A stretch of 64,000 nt of DNA, from contig CAZEDW010000004.1 of the NCBI GenBank assembly GCA_964510955.1, forward strand, positions 93,116 through 157,115, given 5' to 3'. The notes under the pieces were generated by a model that worked only from the letters and a program-made list of their open reading frames with translations, was not told the DNA's origin and searched no databases. Origin of the DNA: JAFLCM01 sp964510955 (GTDB taxonomy: Bacteria; Planctomycetota; Phycisphaerae; Phycisphaerales; UBA1924). Position numbers and translations under genes: made by a program. Positions 32,157 through 42,563 of this stretch are shown here, one piece after another (within the stretch, counting starts at the first letter, position 1; each line of letters opens with the position of its first letter).

Positions 32157-33587
32157 ATGCAACGCCGATCCTGGGCCGAGCCCTTCAAGATCAAGATGGT
32201 CGAACCGCTGCGGATGATCACGGCGGACCAGCGCGAGGCCGCCGTCGCCGCCGCCGGGTTTAACACGTTTCTGCTCCGCAGTGAGGATGTCTACATCGAC
32301 CTGCTCACCGACTCGGGCACCAGCGCCATGAGCGACCGCCAGTGGGCCGGGCTGATGCTGGGCGACGAGGCGTACGCCGGCAGCGCCAACTACTACCACC
32401 TCGAGGACGCGGTCCACCGTTACTACGGCTACAAGCACCTCATCCCCACCCACCAGGGGCGCGGCGCCGAGAACATCCTCAGCCGCATGCTCATCAAGCC
32501 CGGCGACGTGGTCCCCGGCAACATGTACTTCACGACCACCCGCGCCCACCAGGAGCTCGCCGGGGGGCGGTTCATCGACATCATCTGCGACGCCGCCCAC
32601 GACCCTACCAGCGAGGAGCCTTTCAAGGGCAACGTGGACCTGAACAAGCTCCAGGCGGTGATCGACAAGCACGGGGCCAGGAAGATCCCCTATGTGAACC
32701 TGCAGTGCTGCGTGAACATGGCGGGGGGGCAGCCGGTGTCGCTGGCGAACATCGCCGCCGTGAGCGCCCTGTGCAAGAGTCACGGCATCAAGCTCATGCT
32801 CGATGCAACCCGCGCTGTCGAGAACGCCTACTTCATCAGGCAACGAGAGCCCGGCCAGTCGCGCAAGAGCATCGAGGAGATTCTCCGCGAGATCTGCTCG
32901 TACACCGACGGCTGCACCAACTCGGCCAAGAAGGACTGCCTCGTCAACATCGGCGGCTTCCTGTGCGTCAACGATGACGCGCTGGCGGAGGAGGCCCGCA
33001 GCCTGGTGGTCCTGTTCGAGGGCCTGCACACCTACGGCGGCCTCGCGGGGCGAGACATGGAGGCCATCGCCATCGGCATCGGCGAGTCGGTCCAGTACGA
33101 CCACATCCGCGCCCGGGTTGGGCAGGTCGAGTACCTGGGCGAACTGCTGCACAAGGCGGGGGTGCCGATCGTCCGGCCGATCGGCGGGCACGGCATCTTC
33201 GTGGACGCCCTGCGCTTCCTGCCGCACATCCCGCGCGAGGAGTTCCCCGCGCAGGCGCTCGCCGCGGCGCTGTACGTCGATTCCGGCGTCCGCGCCATGG
33301 AGCGCGGCGCCGTGTCCGCCGGGCGGGACCCGGACACCGGCAAGAACATCTTCCCGAAGCTGGAGCTGATCCGCCTGACGATCCCGCGCAGGGTCTATAC
33401 CCAGGCGCACATGGACGTGACGGCCGAATCGGTCATCGAGCTGCACAAGGACCCCGAGCGCATCGTGGGGCTGAAGTTCACCTACGAGCCAAAGTTCCTG
33501 CGGTTCTTCCAGGCGCGGTTCGAGCCGGTGCGGGGCGATGCCGTGCTCTGGCGGGCCGCCCCCGCCCGCGCCGGCGCTGGTCGTTGA
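32157..33587 (+). CDS. tpl: Tyrosine phenol-lyase
   Basis: PLP enzyme of 476 residues, normal length for the tryptophanase/tyrosine phenol-lyase family, splitting L-tyrosine into phenol, pyruvate and ammonia. It reads as phenol-lyase rather than tryptophanase: SAMSDRQWAGLMLGDEAYAG, GNMYFTTTRAHQE, CLVNIGGFLCVNDD and GGLAGRDMEAIAIG. The specificity residues Met381 and Arg383 (AMERG) match Met379/Arg381 of the Citrobacter enzyme; tryptophanase has Val and Ile there. The PLP lysine is Lys259 in SAKKD. It has a strong promoter of its own and is followed 10-25 bp later by the decarboxylase gene. The reaction is reversible, so synthesis cannot be excluded. Confidence 0.9.
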   Translation: MQRRSWAEPFKIKMVEPLRMITADQREAAVAAAGFNTFLLRSEDVYIDLLTDSGTSAMSDRQWAGLMLGDEAYAGSANYYHLEDAVHRYYGYKHLIPTHQGRGAENILSRMLIKPGDVVPGNMYFTTTRAHQELAGGRFIDIICDAAHDPTSEEPFKGNVDLNKLQAVIDKHGARKIPYVNLQCCVNMAGGQPVSLANIAAVSALCKSHGIKLMLDATRAVENAYFIRQREPGQSRKSIEEILREICSYTDGCTNSAKKDCLVNIGGFLCVNDDALAEEARSLVVLFEGLHTYGGLAGRDMEAIAIGIGESVQYDHIRARVGQVEYLGELLHKAGVPIVRPIGGHGIFVDALRFLPHIPREEFPAQALAAALYVDSGVRAMERGAVSAGRDPDTGKNIFPKLELIRLTIPRRVYTQAHMDVTAESVIELHKDPERIVGLKFTYEPKFLRFFQARFEPVRGDAVLWRAAPARAGAGR

Positions 33588-33612
33588 CGCACCACCCATG
33601 CCGGAGCAGCGG

Positions 33613-35562
33613 ATGCCAGAGACCAACCCCGACCTCATCAGCGCCTGGTTCGCCGGCCCCAAGGCCGAGAACGCCCCTTGGTTCAACGGGTGGCTCTCGC
33701 GCATCGCCGAGGACTACAGCGCCTGGCGACGGAACTACTACCCCGAGGACGGCGTCGTCGTCGATTCGGCGCTCCGTCGGCACAACGAGGCGTTCGCCGA
33801 CGCTTTCGAGGACCGCCTGCTCGAGCTGCTGGCCCGCCTGAAGGGCGACGTTCCGTTCTACAGCCCGCGCTACGCCGCCCACATGCTCGCCGAGCAGACG
33901 CTCCCGGCTATCGCCGGCTACTTCGCGGCGATGCTCTACAACCCCAACAACGTCACCGCGGAGGTGGCGCCGGTGACCGTGCGCCTGGAGCTCGAGGCCG
34001 GGCGGATGCTCTCGAAAATGATCGGCTACGAGAGCGACAGTTGGGCCCACCTGTGCTCGGGCGGCACCACCGCGAACATCGAGGCGCTGTGGGTCGCCCG
34101 GTCGGTCCGCTACCTGCCGTTCGTGGTGCGCGACATGGCCCGCGCCGTCGGCCCCGCGGGCGCCGCCACCGGCGCCAGCCACGACCGGTTGCTGGCCCAG
34201 GGGCCCACGGCGGCGCTCGAGAGCTACGTGCGTCTGTGGGATCACGCGAAATCACCCGAGCAGGCTGCGCGGCTCCGGGGAGCTTTCGATGCTTCTCCGT
34301 TCAACATCGCGCAGCGCGGCATCGCCAGCATCTGCACCGCACTTGGCTCGTCGCCCGTCCTGCTCGCCCCAGAGACGCACCACTACTGCTTTGAGAAGGC
34401 CCTCGATGTTCTGGGCATCGGGCGCTCCGGCCTGGTTGCCGTCCGCGTTGACGAGCACTTCCGCATGCGCGCCGACGAGCTCGAGAAGGCCCTCGACAGC
34501 GTCCACCGGCAGGGCCGCCACGTGCTCGCGGTCGTAACCGTCGTCGGATCGACCGAGGAAGGGTCGGTCGATCCGGTCGACGCCATCGTGGCGCTGCGCG
34601 AGGCCCGCGAACGCGAGGGCAGGCCTTCGTTCTGGCTCCACGCCGACGGCGCCTACGGCGGCTACCTCCGCACCGTCACCATCCCGCGGCGGACCGGCAT
34701 GGGAGAGCCCCGCGCGGGCGTGAAGATCGGGGGAGAGGTGCGCGAGATCAACATGGCGCTCCCTGCCCACGACGAGTGCCGCGCACTGGAGAACCTGCGC
34801 CACTGCGACTCGGTGACCATTGACCCGCACAAGCTCGGCTATATCCCGTACCCCGCCGGCGCCGCGTGCTTCAAGAGCGACGCGGTCAAGCCCCTGATGC
34901 GGCAGGTCGCGGCTTACATCGACGACGCCCCGCCGCACATCGATCAGGACCGCAAGAAGGACGTGATCGGTGTGTACGTGCTGGAAGGCAGCAAGCCCGG
35001 CGCGAGCGCCGCGGCGGTGTGGCTCAGCCACTCGATCATCCCGCTCGACGCCACCGGGCACGGGCGGCTCATCCGCGAGAACATCCGCAACGCGTGCGAG
35101 CTGCACGCGCTGCTGGAGCAGTTCCCCCGCCTGGACCCCGCGCGCGGCGCCGGGGTGCAGGCCGTGTGTCTTTGCCCGCCGGGCTCGAACATCGTGTGCT
35201 ACGCGTTCCGTCCGGTGCGCGACGGCGTCTCGCTGGCGGAGATCAACCGCCTCAACCGCGCCGTCTACGAGCGGTTCAGCATCGAGTCGGGCCTGCGCGT
35301 GTCCGAACAGTCGTTCTTCGTCAGCCGCACGTCGCTATGCAAGCAGCAGTACGCGCTGGAAACAGTGGGGGGGTTCCTCGGCCGGCTGGGCGTCGACCGC
35401 CACGAGTACGGCGAGCACGGCGTATTCCTGCTCCGCTCGGTCCTGATGAACCCCTGGTACGCCTACGCCAAGCGCCGCGGGCGCTACTACCTTTCCGAGC
35501 TCGTGCAGGAGCTGTACGGCGTTGCGGCGGCTATCGCGACGGAACGCTCGACGGGCGCCTGA
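33613..35562 (+). CDS. Group II PLP decarboxylase, tyrosine decarboxylase-like
   Basis: PLP enzyme of 649 residues, larger than most group II decarboxylases (about 480) and similar in size to bacterial tyrosine decarboxylases. Key sites: CSGGTTANIEALWVAR, the stacking His in APETHHYCFEKA, Asp in FWLHADGAYGG and the PLP lysine Lys407 in SVTIDPHKLGYIPYPAG. VLEGSKPGASAAAVWLSHSI and the C-terminal domain fit the tyrosine decarboxylase lineage. Start 33613 has GGAG 6 bp upstream; ATG 33598 is an alternative, and a longer frame would overlap the lyase gene. Acting on tyrosine would give tyramine and CO2. Substrate is inferred from similarity and from the neighbouring lyase. Confidence 0.85.
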   Translation: MPETNPDLISAWFAGPKAENAPWFNGWLSRIAEDYSAWRRNYYPEDGVVVDSALRRHNEAFADAFEDRLLELLARLKGDVPFYSPRYAAHMLAEQTLPAIAGYFAAMLYNPNNVTAEVAPVTVRLELEAGRMLSKMIGYESDSWAHLCSGGTTANIEALWVARSVRYLPFVVRDMARAVGPAGAATGASHDRLLAQGPTAALESYVRLWDHAKSPEQAARLRGAFDASPFNIAQRGIASICTALGSSPVLLAPETHHYCFEKALDVLGIGRSGLVAVRVDEHFRMRADELEKALDSVHRQGRHVLAVVTVVGSTEEGSVDPVDAIVALREAREREGRPSFWLHADGAYGGYLRTVTIPRRTGMGEPRAGVKIGGEVREINMALPAHDECRALENLRHCDSVTIDPHKLGYIPYPAGAACFKSDAVKPLMRQVAAYIDDAPPHIDQDRKKDVIGVYVLEGSKPGASAAAVWLSHSIIPLDATGHGRLIRENIRNACELHALLEQFPRLDPARGAGVQAVCLCPPGSNIVCYAFRPVRDGVSLAEINRLNRAVYERFSIESGLRVSEQSFFVSRTSLCKQQYALETVGGFLGRLGVDRHEYGEHGVFLLRSVLMNPWYAYAKRRGRYYLSELVQELYGVAAAIATERSTGA

Positions 35563-35571
35563 CGCTCGGAC

Positions 35572-36675
35572 CTACGCCCGTTTCCCGGCCCACCCGTCCA
35601 GCACCCGCGTCGCGTTGTCGTGGTAGAGCGCGCGGAGCAGGTCGGCCGGCAGCGCCTTGCCGCACAGCCGTGGCGAAGACTCATCGGTGTGCCGATCCGG
35701 ATCGACCATTTTCAGATCGCCGTCGGCGATCGGTGACGGGCCGTCAAAGCCCGTCTCCCACAGCGTCCGCAGGGCCCAGTAGCGGCTGGCGTACAGATCG
35801 AATGCCTCCGCATCGCTCGACGCCTGCCGTGACTTGTCGCCCCCGGCGAAGGCGCTCGACTTCGCCGTCTGCACGTGATCATCCAGCGCCACGATGTCCG
35901 ATCCAAAGAGCAACCTGTCCTTGAACCGCGAGACAAACCCCACGACCTCCTCGCGCGGGTGCTTGCTCAGCTCCCGCACCATCCACTTGGTTGCCGATGT
36001 GTCAAGGAACAGGTTGTCGTGCCGAGACAGCAGCCCCGTCAGAAACCCCAGGTCCTCCGGCCACCCGCCCATGTGCGCCAGCAGCCACGGCAGCCTGAAC
36101 TCGTCCAGCAGCTTCTCGACCGGCTCGTAGTGCGAAGCCTTGGTGCCGTAGACGCTCGCGTCGGCGTACTTGGTCTTGAACCAGGTGTCCGGGTCGGCGA
36201 CGTGGGCCATGAACATCATGCCCAGCTCGGCCGCCCGCTCCATGTGCCGGCGCCGCCAGGGGGAATCGAACGTGACCAGCGACGCGTCGCCCACCGTGCG
36301 CCCGATGTCGCGTCCGCGCGGAGCCGTCCAGAACTTGCAGACGCGGACGCCTTCCCTGCTCCAATGGGTCAGATCGTCCAGAAACCCCTGTGTAAAGGCG
36401 TGTTTGCGGTCCGGGTCGCTGAACCTCGGCACGGCGATGAAGCTCACGCTGTCGCCGAGCGACTTCCTCACCGGGTCGAGCAGGTCCAGCGCCGTCATCG
36501 ACCACGTGCGCACCACGCCGAACACCTCGCGCGCCCGCGCGTAAACCTCGGCGCACCGCCCGCCGTTGATGTGGGTGTGCGCATCGATCATCGGCGCCGG
36601 CGGCGGGCCGAGGCGCGCTGCTTCGGCGCGGTAGTCCAGCCCGAACAGGTTTGACTCAGGGTTGATCGTGGGCAC
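35572..36675 (-). CDS. Amidohydrolase-2 family metal-dependent hydrolase
   Basis: TIM-barrel metal enzyme of 367 residues (COG2159 type). Metal ligands are visible: DAHTH near the N-terminus, His in FMAHVAD, His in LLAHMGGWPEDL and Asp in FGSDIVALDDH. Relatives include hydrolases and decarboxylases of aromatic acids, so the reaction cannot be fixed. I start at GTG 36675, which overlaps the outer-membrane channel gene by 20 bp; ATG 36591 just before IDAHTH is the conservative alternative, though the 28 residues between look protein-like. It would be the last gene of the exporter operon and is convergent with the tyrosine-decarboxylase gene (9-bp gap). Confidence 0.8.
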   Translation of the reverse strand: MPTINPESNLFGLDYRAEAARLGPPPAPMIDAHTHINGGRCAEVYARAREVFGVVRTWSMTALDLLDPVRKSLGDSVSFIAVPRFSDPDRKHAFTQGFLDDLTHWSREGVRVCKFWTAPRGRDIGRTVGDASLVTFDSPWRRRHMERAAELGMMFMAHVADPDTWFKTKYADASVYGTKASHYEPVEKLLDEFRLPWLLAHMGGWPEDLGFLTGLLSRHDNLFLDTSATKWMVRELSKHPREEVVGFVSRFKDRLLFGSDIVALDDHVQTAKSSAFAGGDKSRQASSDAEAFDLYASRYWALRTLWETGFDGPSPIADGDLKMVDPDRHTDESSPRLCGKALPADLLRALYHDNATRVLDGWAGKRA

Positions 36676-38110
36676 GCTGCGGGTCCTGGTGCTCGATGGG
36701 CGCCGTGAAATCGACGTCCCAGCCGCCGCCCAGCGCCTTGTAGAGCGCGATGAGCGACGCGGCGACGCGTTGGCGGCTGGCCACGAGCTGATCCTCGGCC
36801 TCGAACTGCGCCCGCTGGGTGGTGAGCACGTTGAGGAAGTCGCGCAGGCCCGAGGTGTACTGCTTCTGGGCCAGTTCAACGGCCCGGCGGGACGCCGTGA
36901 CGGCGTCCTCCAGCGCCGCCCGCCGCTGGCGTTCCTTGTTGTAGTCCACGAGGGCGTTTTCAACCTCTTCAAAGCTCGTCAGGATCACGCGCTCATAGGC
37001 CATCAGCGCCTGCTCGGTCCTGGCGTCCTGGACCCGGATGTTGGCGCGGATGCGGCCCCAGTCCAGCACCGGCCACGAAAGCCCCGGGCCGATGGACCAG
37101 AACCTCGACCCGGCGTTGAACAGGTCGTCGGCGCGCCCGCTCTGCAGCCCCAGCGACCCCGCGAGGTTGATCCTCGGGAAAAGCTCCGCCGTGGCGACGC
37201 CGATCCGCGCCGTGGCCGCCGCCAGGTCCCGCTCGGCCTTGTTGATGTCCGGGCGCCGCTCCAGCAGCTCTGACGGCAGCCCGATGGGCACCTGGGCCGG
37301 GTCTGCCGGGATCTCCGCCACCGGCTTCAGTTCCTCCTTGAGCGCCCCGGGGTCGCGCCCCAGCAGCACGCTGAGGCGGTGCACCGAGCGCTGCTCACCG
37401 GCTTCGAGCGTCGGCAGCGTCGAGCGGGTCGACGCGAGCTGCGTCGCGGCCTGCTGCACGTCCAGTTCGCTGGTCAGGCCGGCCTCGAACCGCTTGCGGG
37501 TCAGGTCCAGCGCCGACGCCTGCACCTCGATGTTCTTCAGCGAGACGGCCCGCCGCTGCTGGAACCCGCGCAGCTCCACATAGTTCCGCCCGACCTCGCC
37601 CAGCAGCGTCACAAGCACCGCGTCGCGGTCGAACCGGGCCGAGCCGATCTCGGCGTCCGCGGCTTCGACCGATCGCCTGATCCGCCCCCAGAAGTCCAGC
37701 TCCCACGACATGTCGAACCCGAGCTGAAAGTTGCTGTTCTCCAGGGGGCCGAACGATCCGGACGTCGTGCTGCTGCGGCGCTTGCGCGAGGCGCTCCCAT
37801 CGGCGTTGACAGCCGGCCCCAGGTCCGCCGCCGTCACGCCCCGACGCGCGAGCGCCTCGCGCACCCGCGCCTCGGCGATTCTCAGGTCGTGGTTGGCATC
37901 CACCGCGCGGGCGATGAGCGAGTCCAGCACCGGGTCGCCCAGGGTGGTCCACCACGCGGCCGCCGCGGGCTTGCCCGAGTCAACCCCCTGCCCGTCGGGC
38001 TCGGCCCACGTCGCCGGCGCGGCCGTGACCGGGCGGTGGTAGTCCGGGCCGACGGCGCAACCACAGAGAATCAGCAGAAACGGAATAGTGATGGTCGCCT
38101 TGTGAGTCAC
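36656..38110 (-). CDS. RND/TolC-type outer-membrane efflux lipoprotein
   Basis: Outer-membrane channel of the NodT/OprM group, 484 residues. The start is GTG 38110, with CGGAG 6 bp upstream; the longer frame upstream is Arg-rich and non-coding. The lipoprotein signal is LLILCGCAVGPDYHRPV. The two OEP repeats begin DSLIARAVDANHDLRIAEAR and ERRPDINKAERDLAAATARI, the second the family hallmark, followed by ELFPRINLAGSLGLQSG. Together with the HlyD-like protein and the ABC genes it makes a tripartite exporter. Last 20 bp overlap the amidohydrolase gene. Confidence 0.92.
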   Translation of the reverse strand: MTHKATITIPFLLILCGCAVGPDYHRPVTAAPATWAEPDGQGVDSGKPAAAAWWTTLGDPVLDSLIARAVDANHDLRIAEARVREALARRGVTAADLGPAVNADGSASRKRRSSTTSGSFGPLENSNFQLGFDMSWELDFWGRIRRSVEAADAEIGSARFDRDAVLVTLLGEVGRNYVELRGFQQRRAVSLKNIEVQASALDLTRKRFEAGLTSELDVQQAATQLASTRSTLPTLEAGEQRSVHRLSVLLGRDPGALKEELKPVAEIPADPAQVPIGLPSELLERRPDINKAERDLAAATARIGVATAELFPRINLAGSLGLQSGRADDLFNAGSRFWSIGPGLSWPVLDWGRIRANIRVQDARTEQALMAYERVILTSFEEVENALVDYNKERQRRAALEDAVTASRRAVELAQKQYTSGLRDFLNVLTTQRAQFEAEDQLVASRQRVAASLIALYKALGGGWDVDFTAPIEHQDPQRAHDQP

Positions 38111-38163
38111 GGAAGCTCCGGGATGAGTCTTGAGGGAGAGAGTTGGGGCGCGGCGCCGACGCC

Positions 38164-39273
38164 TCAGGCGCCGGGGTCTTTGCGGGCGGGCGCCGTTGTG
38201 GACCCGGTGTCGCCCGCCCCGGCCGCACGCGGCGCGTCGATGTACACGTCCATCTGCTGCCCGACATACACGGGCAGCCCGCGCGGGTTGAAGCTGTACA
38301 GCACCTGCAGCACGCGGGTATCGACACGCTCGGTGCTGTCGCCCGTCAGCGACTTTTTGGGCACGACGTACGGCTCGATGCGGACGAACGTCAGCGGGGT
38401 CGAGATGCTGGCGTTGCCGCGCACATAACCCGTGGCGGGGGCGGCTTCCTTGACGCGCCACGCGTCGTTCTCGTCGATATCCACCCGCACGTTCAGCACC
38501 TCGCAGCCGCCGAACAGGATCAGCGGAGTCGCGAGCGCCCCGGCTTGGGCGAACTCGCCCACACGGATGTTCACCTGCATGGCCGTGCCGTCAACCGGCG
38601 CGCGGACCGTCAGGCGGTCAAGGTCGGTCTTGACGGCGTTCACCTGGGCCTGGGCCGATTCCACCTGGGCCTGGGCGATCTCGATGTCGGGGCCCCACGC
38701 CCCCGCCTTGAGCAGCCGAAGGTCGCTGCTGGACTGATCCAGCCGCGCCTGAGCCATAGCCACCGCGAAGCGACGCTTGCTCAGGTCGTCCTGGCTCACC
38801 GCCCGCTCGTCCTGGACCGCCTCCATGATCTTGAGCTGGCTCTTCATGTCCTCCAGCATCGAGGTCATCTCGGCCACCCGCGCCTCGACCGGCGGCACAT
38901 CCTCCGGGCGCGGCTGGGCCTTCAGCTTCGCCAGGCTCTGCTGCGCGATGCGCAGCGCAGTTTCCTTCACCGCCAGCTCGGCCTTGGTAGCCCGGTCGTC
39001 GATCTGGAACAGGGGGTCACCGGCCCTGGCCCGGTCGCCGGCCCGCACGAACACCTTGGTCACCACCCCGGCGATCTGCGTGCCGATGGCGATGTTCTGC
39101 GTGCTCGCCTCCACCAGCCCCGCGCCGGCGACATGGTCCGAGTAAGGCGGCGTGGCCGGCTGCGCCACCGGCTGCGCTGGTACAACCGGCTTGTTCTGTT
39201 TCATCACCGTGTACGCCGCCAGGCACACGCCGGCGACGGCCAGAGTCGGGATCACGATGCTTCGGACAAACAT
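38164..39273 (-). CDS. HlyD/DevB-type membrane fusion protein of ABC exporter
   Basis: Periplasmic adaptor of 369 residues. A single N-terminal helix (IVIPTLAVAGVCLAAYTVM) precedes VAGAGLVEASTQNIAIGTQI and AGVVTKVFVRAGDRARAGDP, the barrel-sandwich first half. A coiled-coil hairpin with LAKLKAQPRPEDV follows (the KAQPRPEDV/PPVEARVAE stretch is characteristic of DevB-like adaptors), then LDRLTVRAPVDGTAMQVNIR and the beta-barrel. It lies between the ATPase gene (150-bp gap) and the channel gene (53 bp), on the same strand. Confidence 0.9.
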   Translation of the reverse strand: MFVRSIVIPTLAVAGVCLAAYTVMKQNKPVVPAQPVAQPATPPYSDHVAGAGLVEASTQNIAIGTQIAGVVTKVFVRAGDRARAGDPLFQIDDRATKAELAVKETALRIAQQSLAKLKAQPRPEDVPPVEARVAEMTSMLEDMKSQLKIMEAVQDERAVSQDDLSKRRFAVAMAQARLDQSSSDLRLLKAGAWGPDIEIAQAQVESAQAQVNAVKTDLDRLTVRAPVDGTAMQVNIRVGEFAQAGALATPLILFGGCEVLNVRVDIDENDAWRVKEAAPATGYVRGNASISTPLTFVRIEPYVVPKKSLTGDSTERVDTRVLQVLYSFNPRGLPVYVGQQMDVYIDAPRAAGAGDTGSTTAPARKDPGA

Positions 39274-39422
39274 GGCGGGAATCCTTGGAGTGATCTGAGG
39301 TCTGTGCGTGTCTGACGCGGTGTTCTGAACTGCGTGTCCTGAGTCCTTTGAGTCCTTTGTGCCCTGTCGGCGGTGCGAGTCAAGCTTCCCCGCAAGAATC
39401 CCGTTACTCCTCGCGGCACCCC

Positions 39423-40196
<774 letters not shown>

Positions 40197-40199
40197 GCC

Positions 40200-41351
40200 T
40201 TAGGCTCCTCTGAAGACGATCCCCGGTTCCTGACGGATCACGCGCCAGGCGCTCAGCCCGCCCGCCGCCCCGCACATCACAACAATACCCAGCCCCGCGA
40301 TCACCGGCACCCACCACGGCATGTAAAAGGCCAGCCCCGCGTCCGCCACGAGCTTTCCAAGCAGGCTGCCCCCTCCCACGCCGATCCCAAACCCCAGCAG
40401 TCCCACCGTGAGCACCTGCACCCCGATCATGGTCAGCAGCCGCAGGTTCGTCGCCCCCATCGCCTTGAGCGCGCCGAAGTGCCGGATGTTGTCGAGCGTG
40501 AAGTTGTACAGCATCTGACCCGAAACCAGGGCACCGACAAGAAACCCCAGCCCGACCGCCAGGCCGAAGTTCACGAGGATCCCGGTTTCAAGCAGGATGT
40601 ACTCGGTGGTTTTCCAGATGAACTCCTCGTTCGTGCGGGCCTTGAGACCCGTCGCGTCTTCGATGTTCCGCGCCAGCGCCTTCAGGTCCGTCCCCGGGCG
40701 GGCCTTGAGCACCACGTAGCTCATCAGCCGCCGCTCCCGCGGCGCCACCCGCATGGCCCGCGAATACGTCGTGTACATCGTCGGTTCCCAGAAGAACGAT
40801 TTGCTTGAGCGGAACGTCCCGACGATGCGCATCTCCTGGTCGTTGATGCTCAGCCGGTCGCCCACCCGCAGGCCGCGGTCGGCGCCGCGCCGCATCCGCA
40901 TCTTGGTGTCCCGCACGCTTTCGTCGATGATGATGCCGCCGTCCTGGCGCAGGTCCTCGAGCTTGCCGCTCACCATCTCCGGCGGCCCGCCCATCAGCGT
41001 GGCGTCATCGATCCCCACGAGGATGCACAGCATCCGGGTCCCGTCGGGCATTCGGATCCTGACGAACCCCTGGTATAGCGGCACCGCCCACTTCACCCCC
41101 GCCAGGCTCCGGACCCGCTGCAGCGTGGTGTCCTTCAGCGGCATCGAATCCTGGCTGAACCGCACCTCCGCGTCCATCACCCACAGGTCGCCCTGCGCCG
41201 TGTCGCGGATGAACGAGCCGGTCTGATACGCCAGCCCCACCAGGATCGACCCCTGCTGCGTGATCATCAGCGCGCTGAACGCCAAACCGATGACCAGCCC
41301 GAAGTACTTCAGGCGGTCGCCGACCAACATTTTCAGAGCGACAAAGTGCAT
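40200..41351 (-). CDS. FtsX/DevC-type ABC transporter permease 2
   Basis: Permease of 383 residues with one N-terminal helix (LKYFGLVIGLAFSALMITQQ), a large periplasmic domain (VWAV-type MacB core: GDLWVMDAEVRFSQDSMPLK) and three C-terminal helices, the FtsX topology. NFTLDNIRHFGALKAMGATN is the typical coupling region. It is a paralogue of the permease upstream (33-bp gap); two different permeases suggest a heterodimeric pump. Confidence 0.9.
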   Translation of the reverse strand: MHFVALKMLVGDRLKYFGLVIGLAFSALMITQQGSILVGLAYQTGSFIRDTAQGDLWVMDAEVRFSQDSMPLKDTTLQRVRSLAGVKWAVPLYQGFVRIRMPDGTRMLCILVGIDDATLMGGPPEMVSGKLEDLRQDGGIIIDESVRDTKMRMRRGADRGLRVGDRLSINDQEMRIVGTFRSSKSFFWEPTMYTTYSRAMRVAPRERRLMSYVVLKARPGTDLKALARNIEDATGLKARTNEEFIWKTTEYILLETGILVNFGLAVGLGFLVGALVSGQMLYNFTLDNIRHFGALKAMGATNLRLLTMIGVQVLTVGLLGFGIGVGGGSLLGKLVADAGLAFYMPWWVPVIAGLGIVVMCGAAGGLSAWRVIRQEPGIVFRGA

Positions 41352-41384
41352 GGTGTCGTGAGATCGTCTCCGTTCGGCGGCGGA

Positions 41385-42563
41385 TCAGCCCTTGAACACG
41401 ATCGCCGGCTCCAGGCGGATCACCTTGATCATCGAGATGGCCGCCGCCAGGACGCAGATGACCAGCACCGCGGCCCCCGTGGCCGCGAGCGTCTGCCACA
41501 GCAGCCGGAACGCCAGCTCCGTGCGCCCGGCCAGGTAGGCGATGCTCGCCGCCCCGCCCACGCCCAGCCCGTACCCCAGCACGCCCACGGTGATCCCCTG
41601 CAGCGTGATCATCCGCATCAGGCTCCAGTTGGTCGCGCCCATCGCCTTGAGGGCGCCGAAGTGCCGGACGTTGTCCAGCGTGAAGTTGTAGAAGGTCTGC
41701 CCGGCCACCGCCGTGCCCACGATGAACCCCAGCAGGATGGCGATGCCGAAGTTGATGGGGATGCCCGTGTACTTGATGAAGTACATGATGGTTTTCCACG
41801 AGAAGTCCCAGCTTGTGAGCGCCGTGAGCCCCGTCTCGGCCTCGATCCGCCTGGCGACCTCGGTGATCGTGAACCCCTGCTTGGGCTTCACCAGCACGAA
41901 GCTCAGCAGCTTCCGCTCGCGCGGGGCGAACTTGGTGGCCCGTGTGTAGGTCGTGTAGATCACCGGCTGGCTCTGGAACGTGCGCTGCGTCTTGCAGATG
42001 CCCACCACCACCGCCCGCCGGTCGTTGAGCTCCAGCGTGTCGCCGATCCGCAGCGGCTCGGGCACGGCGCCGGGGACCGGGTCGCCCCCCGGCAGCCGCT
42101 GGACCTTGGCGAGGCGCGTGGTGGCGCCGACGATGTCGACGATCACCCCGTCGGCCTGCCGCAGGTCGCTGAGCGAGCCCTGGATCATCTCCGGCGGCCC
42201 GCCGATCAGCGTCGCGTCGTCCAGCCCGATCACGTTGCACTGCTGGAAGTTCCCGTTGTCCAGGCGGGCCTTGATCAGCCCCTTGTACAGCGGCACCGCC
42301 CACTCCACGCCCTCGACGCCCCGTACCCGCAGCAGCATCGTGTCGCGCAGCGGCTTCACGTCGTCGATGAACTGCACCTTGGGGTCCATCACCCAGATCT
42401 GCGGCAGGGCTGTGTCGGTGATGAACCCGAACGTCCGCGTCATGATCCCGACGAAGATCGCGCTCTGCTGGGTGATCAGCAGGCTCGCGAAGGTCAGGCC
42501 CATGATGATCCCCAGAAACTTGGCGCGGTCCCCCATGAGCATCCTGAGCGCGACGTAGTTCAC
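41385..42563 (-). CDS. FtsX/DevC-type ABC transporter permease 1
   Basis: Permease of 392 residues starting at GTG 42563, which overlaps the TetR stop by 4 bp (GTGA). The layout is the same as in permease 2: LGIIMGLTFASLLITQQSAI, a periplasmic domain starting LPQIWVMDPKVQFIDDVKPL, and NFTLDNVRHFGALKAMGATN before the last helices. An upstream in-frame extension overlaps the TetR gene and is not used. Confidence 0.9.
   Translation of the reverse strand: MNYVALRMLMGDRAKFLGIIMGLTFASLLITQQSAIFVGIMTRTFGFITDTALPQIWVMDPKVQFIDDVKPLRDTMLLRVRGVEGVEWAVPLYKGLIKARLDNGNFQQCNVIGLDDATLIGGPPEMIQGSLSDLRQADGVIVDIVGATTRLAKVQRLPGGDPVPGAVPEPLRIGDTLELNDRRAVVVGICKTQRTFQSQPVIYTTYTRATKFAPRERKLLSFVLVKPKQGFTITEVARRIEAETGLTALTSWDFSWKTIMYFIKYTGIPINFGIAILLGFIVGTAVAGQTFYNFTLDNVRHFGALKAMGATNWSLMRMITLQGITVGVLGYGLGVGGAASIAYLAGRTELAFRLLWQTLAATGAAVLVICVLAAAISMIKVIRLEPAIVFKG

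Noticed and set aside
32157..33587. Tryptophanase as the function of the PLP lyase
   Set aside because: The residues that distinguish the two enzymes are Met and Arg (AMERG), as in tyrosine phenol-lyase, and many longer motifs match that enzyme better.
31950..33704. 584-residue frame antisense to the tyrosine phenol-lyase
   Set aside because: A shadow frame produced by high G/C at third positions; no start site or motif.
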